Below, piece by piece: positions 1 through 5,150 of a stretch of DNA of 6,491 nt. A program made the translations under genes and the position numbers. Under the pieces are notes generated by a model. The model did no database searches, was not told the DNA's origin, and worked only from the letters and a program-made list of their open reading frames with translations. The DNA is from Candidatus Atribacteria bacterium (GTDB lineage Bacteria > Atribacterota > Atribacteria > Atribacterales > Atribacteraceae). How positions within the stretch are numbered: position 1 is the stretch's first letter; each line of letters opens with the position of its first letter. The stretch is from contig JAPLGF010000197.1 of assembly GCA_026390275.1 (NCBI GenBank), forward strand, positions 1 to 6,491, given 5' to 3'.

Positions 1-362
1 AAATTGATTCATCAGGTGATAAACTGATCCTTCACACCCCGGTATTTGTCACTTCTATCGACGGGAAGTTGATGGATCTCTTCAAAAGAAATATGAGGCA
101 GAAGGTGAGGATTGGTCTTCGTCCTTCCGATATTGTGGTGAAGAAAGTGCAGGAAAGTGGATTTTTCCCGTCAAATCTGTATGTTGTCGAACCATTGGGC
201 ATGATCAAGATTCTCACCCTGGAGAAAAACAATATAAAATTTCAAGTCAAATATATCGGCTCTGATACCTTTGAAATGGGGGAAAAAGTGTATTTCGGTT
301 TTCCTGTGGAGAAACTTTATTATTTCGATTTCGATACCGGAAGGAACTATTTGCAGGAATGA
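1..362 (+). CDS. ABC transporter ATP-binding subunit, C-terminal part (partial at 5' edge)
   Basis: This is the last 119 residues of a MalK/UgpC-like ATPase; the first whole codon is at base 3 and the stop is TGA at 360-362. The nucleotide-binding domain lies outside the window, and only the C-terminal regulatory (TOBE-type) region is visible. Recognition rests on IGLRPSDI (111-134), the family's 'GIRPE' motif, followed by a VVEPLGM segment (about 184-204) and a terminal stretch of short beta strands. The second ATPase downstream has the same landmarks in the same order (GIRPSNI, then LEPLGDS), so the two are homologous but clearly different proteins. It would act on the cytoplasmic face of the importer, probably paired with that second ATPase. 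Walker motifs cannot be checked. Family call is firm; substrate is unknown. Confidence 0.85.
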   Translation, partial: IDSSGDKLILHTPVFVTSIDGKLMDLFKRNMRQKVRIGLRPSDIVVKKVQESGFFPSNLYVVEPLGMIKILTLEKNNIKFQVKYIGSDTFEMGEKVYFGFPVEKLYYFDFDTGRNYLQE

Positions 363-365
363 TCA

Positions 366-466
366 GACAGCCATGACAGGACAAAACCCTGGCACCATCA
401 AGGGATGAAAACCTGGTCGGGGAATATCGAATCCCCCTATATCCCCCTTTGGCCAAAAGGGGAGAT
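366..466. repeat. Composite intergenic repeat, copy 1
   Basis: The gap between the two ATPase genes begins with a segment (366-413) that is found again after the reductase gene at 2549-2592. Shared blocks, in order, are GCCATG, CAG, an exact 11-mer TGGCACCATCA (390-400), GGG and ATGAAAA. Both copies then run into a C-run/T-run segment. Here that segment is longer: ATCCCCCTAT followed directly by ATCCCCCTTT (431-450), then GGCC and AAAAGGGG, giving a 7-bp stem CCCCTTT/AAAGGGG (444-450 with 456-462). C-run/G-run palindromes of this kind are common as dispersed intergenic repeats in environmental bacterial genomes. It could also weakly terminate or protect the first ATPase transcript, but no clean T-tract follows. 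Confidence 0.6.
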
Positions 467-580
467 TTCTTGAGGATGGTCATTTTAGGGTATAGGTTGA
501 TGTCTTAACCAACTCAGCATCTCAACAACTCAATATCATTTCCAGGGGAGAAAAATCTTTCAGAATGGGCGTGATCAACA

Positions 581-1693
581 TTGGCTGGTGTCATTTTAAA
601 AAACCTTTGGAAAAAATACGGGAAAGTAGAAGCAGTAAAAGGAATTCATCTTAATATTGAGGACCAGGAGTTTGTTGCCTTCCTGGGTCCTTCGGGATGT
701 GGAAAAACATCCACCATGCGGATGATTGCTGGTCTCGAGAAAATCACTTCCGGTGAAATCTACATTGGAGATCGGCTGGTGAATAATCTCGATCCGGCGA
801 TCAGAAATATTGCTATGGCTTTCGAATCCTATGCCCTGTACCCCCCCATGACCGTTTTTGAAAATATTGCCTTCCCATTACGAGCCATGAAATTTCCAGA
901 AAACGTTATTAGAGAAAAGGTACAGCGCATAACAGAAATTTTGGAGTTGACAGATGTCCTTAATAAATATCCGAAAGGACTCAGTGGGGGTCACCAGCAG
1001 AGAGTTTCTTTAGCCCGGGCTCTCATCCGGGATGCTGATGTGTATTTACTGGACGAACCGATTTCTCATCTGGATACAAAAATGAGAAATCGGATGCGGG
1101 CTGAGTTGAAAAGAATACATAGTGAATTAGGGAAAACCATGATCTATGTCACTCATGATCAAATTGAAGCGTTGGCCATGGCTGATAAGGTGGTGGTTAT
1201 GAACTTTGGGGTCATTCATCAGGTGGGGACTCCAGCAGATATCTATTTCAAGCCCCAGGATTTATTTGTCGCTGATTTTGTGGGGGAACCTCCCATGAAT
1301 TTTATTGATTGTACCGTGGGGCTCGAAGAAGAAAGTTTTAATGCTTGTTTTGATCAATTTCACATTAAGATAGCCGATAAAACAAAACAATCGGTCCTGG
1401 CTGATATCCCCAATTTGGAGTTCCAGTCATTCATCCTGGGTATCCGTCCCTCCAACATTGATATTATACAGAAAGATCAGATGGATCAAGGAACGACTGT
1501 CGAAGGTCGGATTTTTACTCTGGAGCCATTGGGAGATTCAAAAATTGTTCATGTTCTTTTAGGGGATAAGCAACTTTTAGTGGAAACATCTCCTGATTTT
1601 ATTGGAGAAAGTGATGATGTCATTCGTCTTCGGTTCCATCCGGATCATTTGCTCCTTTTTGATAAAAAATCCGAGAAAGCCATTTTCCTTTGA
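581..1693 (+). CDS. ABC transporter ATP-binding protein, MalK/UgpC family, second of a pair
   Basis: A full-length 370-residue ATPase that would hydrolyse ATP for a carbohydrate importer at the inner face of the membrane. Walker A is GPSGCGKT (36-43), the signature is LSGGHQQRV (134-142, H where Q is usual), Walker B is VYLLDEP with D158 and E159, the D-loop is SHLD (162-165) and the switch histidine is H192 in VTHD. The C-terminal TOBE region includes LGIRPSNI (about 286-293) and LEPLGDS (314-320). The Q-loop residue is Glu82 (FESYALYPP) instead of the usual Gln. TTG at 581 is the only reasonable start: an in-frame TGA lies at 572-574, and TTG gives a normal family N terminus. No good Shine-Dalgarno precedes it; the nearest, GGGGAG at 544-549, is about 31 bases away. 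With the partial upstream ATPase it likely forms a heterodimer. Confidence 0.93.
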   Translation: MAGVILKNLWKKYGKVEAVKGIHLNIEDQEFVAFLGPSGCGKTSTMRMIAGLEKITSGEIYIGDRLVNNLDPAIRNIAMAFESYALYPPMTVFENIAFPLRAMKFPENVIREKVQRITEILELTDVLNKYPKGLSGGHQQRVSLARALIRDADVYLLDEPISHLDTKMRNRMRAELKRIHSELGKTMIYVTHDQIEALAMADKVVVMNFGVIHQVGTPADIYFKPQDLFVADFVGEPPMNFIDCTVGLEEESFNACFDQFHIKIADKTKQSVLADIPNLEFQSFILGIRPSNIDIIQKDQMDQGTTVEGRIFTLEPLGDSKIVHVLLGDKQLLVETSPDFIGESDDVIRLRFHPDHLLLFDKKSEKAIFL

Positions 1694-1737
1694 GGACCAG
1701 GTCATTTTTTTTGTCCTCTGGAAAAAAAGACCTGGGT
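1692..1737. terminator. Large hairpin after the second ATPase gene (possible terminator or mRNA-stabilising structure)
   Basis: CCAGGTC (1697-1703) pairs perfectly with GACCTGG (1729-1735). Inside it, the T-run at 1705-1712 can pair with the A-run at 1722-1728, leaving loop GTCCTCTGG and one bulged A (1704). This gives about 14 pairs. A competing pairing, GAGGAC (1692-1697) with GTCCTC (1713-1718), overlaps the first by one base and uses its loop. No U-tract follows on the + strand, so a classical intrinsic terminator is not supported; 3'-end protection or partial attenuation is equally likely. Confidence 0.5.
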
Positions 1738-1777
1738 AGGGGTAAAATGAGCTTACTTTCCAGTAAATAAATTGAGC

Positions 1778-1786
1778 AAAGGAGGA
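1778..1786 (+). promoter_or_regulatory. Shine-Dalgarno deciding the reductase start
   Basis: AAAGGAGGA ends six bases before ATG 1793. It supports this start over the in-frame TTG at 1772, which lies upstream of the site and would add seven residues not typical of the family. A small inverted repeat, TTACT-TTCC-AGTAA (1753-1766), lies just upstream and could fold as a tetraloop hairpin or act as a weak operator. Confidence 0.8.
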
Positions 1787-1792
1787 ACACAC

Positions 1793-2545
1793 ATGAAATT
1801 GGAGAATAAGATCGCCATCGTCACTGGTGCCGGATCTGGGATCGGAAAGGCGATTGCAGTTGGAATGGCGAAAGAGGGCGCATCTCTCGTTCTGAACGAT
1901 ATTTCGGAACAATCCTGCCAGGAGATTTCCCGGAGTATTGAAAGTACATATAAGGTAAAAGTACTTCCGGTGGTGGGGGATGTCAGTTTGCGGTCAACCG
2001 CAGTCAAAATTAAAGACGAAACCCGGAAACAGTTCGGACGGATTGATATCCTGGTGAATAACGCCGGGATCATGATTTCCGGTCTGGTTTTAGATTACAA
2101 GGAAGAAGATTGGGATCGGATCTTTCTGGTGAATGCCAAGAGTGTATTCCTGATGTGCCAGGAAATTGGACGAATGATGGTTCAGCAAAAATACGGAAAA
2201 ATCATCAACATTTCCTCTATCGGAGCAAAAGACGGGGCAATCGCCCAGGCTGCCTATGCGGCGACCAAGGCCGCGGTCATGAATTTCTCCCGTGCTCTCT
2301 CCAAGGAATTTGCACCCTACAAAATCAATGTCAACTCCATTTGTCCGGGAGTGGTCGAGACTCCTCTCGGACAGGTCAACCTGAACGATCCTGTTAAACG
2401 TCAGCGTTTTATCGAGATGACCCCCAAGGGCCGAATCAGTGTTCCCGAGGATCTGGCTGGTCTGGCGGTCTTTCTGGCCAGCGATGACTCCGATTTTATT
2501 GTCGGTCAGGCCATCAACGTCGACGGCGGAATTCTCTATTACTAA
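1793..2545 (+). CDS. Short-chain dehydrogenase/reductase (classical SDR, NAD-type)
   Basis: A 250-residue cytoplasmic oxidoreductase, normal length for a classical SDR. The Rossmann cofactor motif TGAGSGIG is at 11-18, D63 sits in GDV, and NNAG is at 89-92. The catalytic residues are N114, S142 (INISS), Y155 and K159 (YAATK), and PG is at 185-186. Asp36 at the end of beta-2 (LVLND) usually signals NAD(H) rather than NADP(H) preference. The C terminus has the family's GQAINVDGG pattern. All catalytic residues are present, so it should be active. Position between the ATPase and binding-protein genes suggests it acts on the imported sugar, polyol or sugar acid. The family is too broad to name a substrate; FabG-like, gluconate-, sorbitol- and glucose-dehydrogenase-like members share these motifs. 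The start is set by the strong ribosome-binding site just upstream. Confidence 0.95.
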   Translation: MKLENKIAIVTGAGSGIGKAIAVGMAKEGASLVLNDISEQSCQEISRSIESTYKVKVLPVVGDVSLRSTAVKIKDETRKQFGRIDILVNNAGIMISGLVLDYKEEDWDRIFLVNAKSVFLMCQEIGRMMVQQKYGKIINISSIGAKDGAIAQAAYAATKAAVMNFSRALSKEFAPYKINVNSICPGVVETPLGQVNLNDPVKRQRFIEMTPKGRISVPEDLAGLAVFLASDDSDFIVGQAINVDGGILYY

Positions 2546-2548
2546 AAA

Positions 2549-2611
2549 GACCGCCATGCAGTTCTTGGCACCATCAGGGTAATGAAAAATCCCCTTTTTT
2601 TGAAAAAAAAT
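2549..2611. repeat. Composite intergenic repeat, copy 2
   Basis: This begins four bases after the reductase stop and shares the ordered blocks GCCATG, CAG, TGGCACCATCA (2566-2576), GGG and ATGAAAA with copy 1 at 366-413, with small gaps between blocks. It then continues as ATCCCC and a T-run followed by an A-run (about 2590-2610). Its C-run part is shorter and lacks the AAAAGGGG arm seen in copy 1. The T-run/A-run pair could fold weakly. Sharing order as well as sequence, at the same place relative to a stop codon, argues against chance. Confidence 0.55.
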
Positions 2612-2640
2612 ACAAAAAGTTATTATTCCCCATAGTACAG

Positions 2641-2649
2641 TGGTAAAAT
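2641..2649 (+). promoter_or_regulatory. Candidate extended -10 promoter for the binding-protein gene
   Basis: TGG followed by TAAAAT gives an extended -10 element with a hexamer one base from TATAAT, in an A/T-rich intergenic stretch. The -35 is poor: TTATTA at 2620-2625, with an 18-base spacer, matches three of six positions. Transcription would start near 2656, leaving a leader of about 120 bases. It is a pattern match only. Confidence 0.35.
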
Positions 2650-2678
2650 AAATACATTATTGTTAGGTTTGTATGGAA

Positions 2679-2690
2679 GGTAATGTTACC
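2679..2690. promoter_or_regulatory. 12-bp palindrome upstream of the binding-protein gene (possible operator)
   Basis: GGTAATGTTACC has perfect GGTAA/TTACC arms around TG. It lies just downstream of the promoter candidate at 2641-2649, where a bound repressor could block transcription. Its AATGTTACC part resembles one half of the ATGTTACCGGTAACAT-type operators bound by some LacI-family sugar regulators, but the other half is not there. No regulator gene is in the window. Confidence 0.3.
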
Positions 2691-2723
2691 GAAAAAGGAA
2701 GGAGGGGTTTATATTTTTAAGTT

Positions 2724-2750
2724 GAATCTCCCCTGAAAAAGGGGAAATTC
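2724..2750. repeat. Leader hairpin upstream of the binding-protein ribosome-binding site
   Basis: GAATCTCCCC (2724-2733) and GGGGAAATTC (2741-2750) pair at nine of ten positions around loop TGAAAAA. The hairpin ends nine bases before the Shine-Dalgarno at 2760, so it does not cover it. It may stabilise the 5' end of the message, or be a relic of the same C-run/G-run repeat class seen after the first ATPase gene. Confidence 0.5.
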
Positions 2751-2759
2751 AAATTCATG

Positions 2760-2768
2760 AAGGAGGAG
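2760..2768 (+). promoter_or_regulatory. Shine-Dalgarno deciding the binding-protein GTG start
   Basis: AAGGAGGAG is followed by seven purine-rich bases and then GTG 2776. The nearby ATG at 2757 overlaps this site and is out of frame, so GTG is the start. The strength of the site fits high expression of a binding protein. Confidence 0.8.
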
Positions 2769-2775
2769 AGAGAGA

Positions 2776-4197
2776 GTGAGAAAAAGTATATTTTTGTTTT
2801 TTGTTCTGGGATTGGTTTTTTGTTTATCAGTCGTTTCTTTTGCAGCTGACGAGGCAGTGACATTAACCGTGGTATGGCATGCTGGAACCTGTGCGGAAGC
2901 GTTGTTGAATGTTGCCAAGGATTATGAAAAAGTGACCGGGGTAAAAGTGGTCGGAGCCTTAGTTCCCTACGGACCGGAATGGCATGATAAAATTGCGTCC
3001 GAGTTTGCCGCAAAGGGGAGCGGTTTTGATCTCGCTGCCTGGGATAGCCAGTCGGTTGCTGAATTTGCCGGAGCGGGACATTGTGTTCTGCTCAATCCGT
3101 ATTTGGAAAAATCAGACAAGTTAAAATTTGAAAATTTTCTTCCCTCAGCCCTGAAAAGATACGGTGAATATCCTGAGGGAAGTGGAAACCAGTATGCCCT
3201 CCCGGTGAATCAGGATTGTCTTGGGCTCATTTACCGAAAAGACCTCTTTGAAAATCCCCAAGAAAAAGAGGCCTTCAAAGTAAAATATGGTTATGATCTA
3301 ATCGTTCCGAAAACATACCAACAGTTGCGGGATATTGCCGAGTTCTTCAATCGTCCGGATCAAGGTCTTTACGGTTTTTCGCAATATGGTGGAAGACAGT
3401 ACGATTTTTGTACCAGTATGTCCAACTGTTTCGTATGGAGTTTTGGAGGGGCCTTATGGAACCCAAAAACGAATGAAATCAAAGGGTATCTCGACAGTCC
3501 GGCCTCGGTCGATGGGGTGAAATTCTACGTCGATCTTTTTAAATTCTGTCCACCGGGTTCGGAAACCTGGGGATTTGATGAAGTCAATGTGGCCATGTTG
3601 GAAGGAAAAGTGGCCATGGCCATGCAGTGGTTTTACTTCTTCGGCTCCATGCTGGATCCCAAAGTGTCCAAGATTGTTGATAAGGTGGGGTTTGCCATTC
3701 TTCCCGGTACAGAGGGAAGAGATGGAAAATTTAGACGAGTATTTAGTATGGGCGGACAGGGCTTAGGATTGAACAAATACTCCCCGTATATCGAAGAATC
3801 TTGGAAGTTCCTGGAATGGTATATGCAGAAGGAACAACAGATGCGGTATGCCAAAGTCTGCCAGACTGGAAACAAGCAGGTTCTGGAAGACTCCGAATGG
3901 TTGAAATTGAATCCGTACAATGTTCTTTTTAAGGATGCAATGAACTATATCAATGATTACTGGCATCTGCCGGAATACGCTATTCTACTGGATATTATGC
4001 AGGAAGAGATTCATAACGCCATCACCGGGAATAAAACAGTTGAACAAGCGCTGAAAGACTGTGCCGACCGGCAGGAAAGAGAAATGGAAAGAGCTGGATA
4101 TGAAATCAAGAGAACAGAAAAGATACCGGAAGTCCCTTACGAATTAGCTTATGGTGAAGCATATAATAAAGAGTTAGAAAAGTACTTCAACCATTAA
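2776..4197 (+). CDS. Extracellular solute-binding protein, family 1 (carbohydrate ABC importer)
   Basis: A 473-residue periplasmic protein that should capture the substrate and deliver it to the permease pair. The N terminus is a signal peptide: basic RK at 2-3, hydrophobic core 5-20, then SFA (21-23) for signal peptidase I cleavage near residue 23/24. Cys16 follows a Phe, so it is not a lipobox; this points to a free periplasmic protein and hence a diderm cell. Family-1 features include a YALPVNQD...LIYRKDLFE stretch (140-159), an aromatic-rich segment MQWFYFF (283-289), and GNKTVEQALKDCADRQ near the C terminus (418-433). The mature domain contains several cysteines (39, 103, 148, 212, 218, 258, 362, 429), more than is usual for such proteins. 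The substrate cannot be deduced. It is followed by a strong hairpin before the permease gene. Confidence 0.93.
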   Translation: MRKSIFLFFVLGLVFCLSVVSFAADEAVTLTVVWHAGTCAEALLNVAKDYEKVTGVKVVGALVPYGPEWHDKIASEFAAKGSGFDLAAWDSQSVAEFAGAGHCVLLNPYLEKSDKLKFENFLPSALKRYGEYPEGSGNQYALPVNQDCLGLIYRKDLFENPQEKEAFKVKYGYDLIVPKTYQQLRDIAEFFNRPDQGLYGFSQYGGRQYDFCTSMSNCFVWSFGGALWNPKTNEIKGYLDSPASVDGVKFYVDLFKFCPPGSETWGFDEVNVAMLEGKVAMAMQWFYFFGSMLDPKVSKIVDKVGFAILPGTEGRDGKFRRVFSMGGQGLGLNKYSPYIEESWKFLEWYMQKEQQMRYAKVCQTGNKQVLEDSEWLKLNPYNVLFKDAMNYINDYWHLPEYAILLDIMQEEIHNAITGNKTVEQALKDCADRQEREMERAGYEIKRTEKIPEVPYELAYGEAYNKELEKYFNH

Positions 4198-4205
4198 TGC
4201 GTTTT

Positions 4206-4239
4206 AAAAGACGAGGCGGGATATCCAGCCTCGTCTTTT
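4206..4239 (+). terminator. Intrinsic-terminator-like hairpin between binding-protein and permease genes
   Basis: AAAAGACGAGGC (4206-4217) and GCCTCGTCTTTT (4228-4239) are a perfect 12-bp inverted repeat, with a ten-base loop that itself contains the palindrome GGATATCC. The T-run is only four bases and belongs to the stem, then CTCC follows, so termination is probably partial. In many sugar importers a hairpin at this place lowers permease expression relative to the binding protein and protects the upstream message. The stem begins eight bases after the stop codon. Confidence 0.75.
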
Positions 4240-4247
4240 CTCCTCGA

Positions 4248-4254
4248 GGGGAGG
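4248..4254 (+). promoter_or_regulatory. Shine-Dalgarno deciding the MalG-type permease start
   Basis: GGGGAGG ends seven bases before ATG 4262. The closer ATG at 4255 is out of frame and leads to a stop after seven codons, so 4262 is chosen. Confidence 0.75.
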
Positions 4255-4261
4255 ATGAGTA

Positions 4262-5143
4262 ATGGCAGAAAGGTATGAAAGTATCATCGAGAAACAAAGT
4301 AAAATAAGTTCATTTTTCCGAATATTGATTTTAATTCTGTTCCTCTTTTTTACTATTTTCCCCCTTTTATGGATATTCCTGACTTCATTAAAAGGAAGAC
4401 TGGATATCTTCGCTCTTCCCCCCCGCTTTTTTTTCCAGCCAACTATAGAGAACTATCGAGGACTGTTTGTCAAAACTTTTCTGGAAGGTGGTGTTGGCCA
4501 GACCGATTTTGGTCTGATTTTAGCAAACAGCATCATCGAGGCGGGGCTCGGTACCTTTTTTGCCGTTGTTCTGGGAGTCATGGCCGGGTATGCGTGCTCC
4601 CGGTTTAATTTCTTCGGTAAAAATGATTACCTTTTTTTCACTCTATCGACCAGAATGCTTCCTCCCGTCGCGGTTATTATCCCGATTTATATTATGTTTT
4701 CCCGTATTGGTCTCAGTGATACCAGGTCGGGAATGATTCTGATCTATACCATGTCCAATCTGGGGTTGGCTATCTGGATCATGAAGGGCTTTTTTGATTC
4801 TCTTCCCAGACAATATGAAGAAGCAGGTTTTGTCGATGGATATACCAGGTGGCAAATTTTTTGGAAAATACTCATCCCATCGGTCAGGGGGGGAATTGCA
4901 GCCACTCTGGGTTTTTGTTTCATTTTCGCTTGGAATGAATTTACCTTTGCCACGATTCTCACCACCCGCTTTGCCAAGACCCTTCCTCCCCGAATTACCA
5001 CTTCCCTGGGGGCAGCCGGGTTGGAATGGGGTCAGATTGCAGCGGCGGGCTTTATTGTTGTCGTTCCGGTCCTTATTCTTTTTATCCTGATTCGGAATTA
5101 TCTTCTCATGGGCATGACTTTTGGGGTGCTGGGTAGACGGTGA
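4262..5143 (+). CDS. ABC transporter permease, MalG-type (carbohydrate importer)
   Basis: A 293-residue inner-membrane permease, normal length for MalG-type subunits. About six membrane segments can be seen at roughly 18-41, 86-110, 122-146, 157-178, 207-228 and 262-283. The EAA loop that docks onto the ATPase is EEAGFVDGYTRWQIFWKILIP (186-206), with the conserved G193 and P206 in place. An NSIIEAGLGT segment (89-98) and the terminal MTFGVLG (285-291) are also typical. The first permease segment follows a short basic N terminus rather than a signal peptide. In most CUT1 operons this gene follows its MalF-type partner; here it comes first, with another gene between them. The next gene starts seven bases after this stop, so the two are surely co-transcribed. 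Confidence 0.94.
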   Translation: MAERYESIIEKQSKISSFFRILILILFLFFTIFPLLWIFLTSLKGRLDIFALPPRFFFQPTIENYRGLFVKTFLEGGVGQTDFGLILANSIIEAGLGTFFAVVLGVMAGYACSRFNFFGKNDYLFFTLSTRMLPPVAVIIPIYIMFSRIGLSDTRSGMILIYTMSNLGLAIWIMKGFFDSLPRQYEEAGFVDGYTRWQIFWKILIPSVRGGIAATLGFCFIFAWNEFTFATILTTRFAKTLPPRITTSLGAAGLEWGQIAAAGFIVVVPVLILFILIRNYLLMGMTFGVLGRR

Positions 5144-5150
5144 GGTCAGA

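Noticed and set aside
444..462. CCCCTTT/AAAGGGG stem as an intrinsic terminator of the first ATPase gene
   Set aside because: Only seven pairs and no T-tract afterwards; better described as part of the intergenic repeat.
363..580. Searched for a small gene, riboswitch or tRNA in this 218-base gap
   Set aside because: No cloverleaf, no known aptamer core and no convincing frame other than the ATG 565 overlap reported separately.
841..847. Run of seven C in the second ATPase gene, and runs of C (4418-4424) and T (4427-4434) in the MalG-type permease gene as possible phase-variation or frameshift sites
   Set aside because: The reading frames are intact on both sides and give normal family motifs and lengths; the runs are short and simply encode Pro-Pro and Phe-Phe.
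2090..2557. Long - strand reading frame opposite the reductase, and similar ones opposite the permease (4643-5206)
   Set aside because: Their translations have no recognisable domains, and the + strand carries well-defined, motif-complete genes over the same bases.
2673..2720. A 15-codon reading frame (ATG 2673) in the leader of the binding-protein gene
   Set aside because: There is no good Shine-Dalgarno before it and no run of regulatory codons; it is within chance for this length.
2788..2823. Cys16 of the binding protein as a lipoprotein acylation site
   Set aside because: The residue before it is Phe and the core does not fit a lipobox; an SFA signal peptidase I site follows a few residues later.
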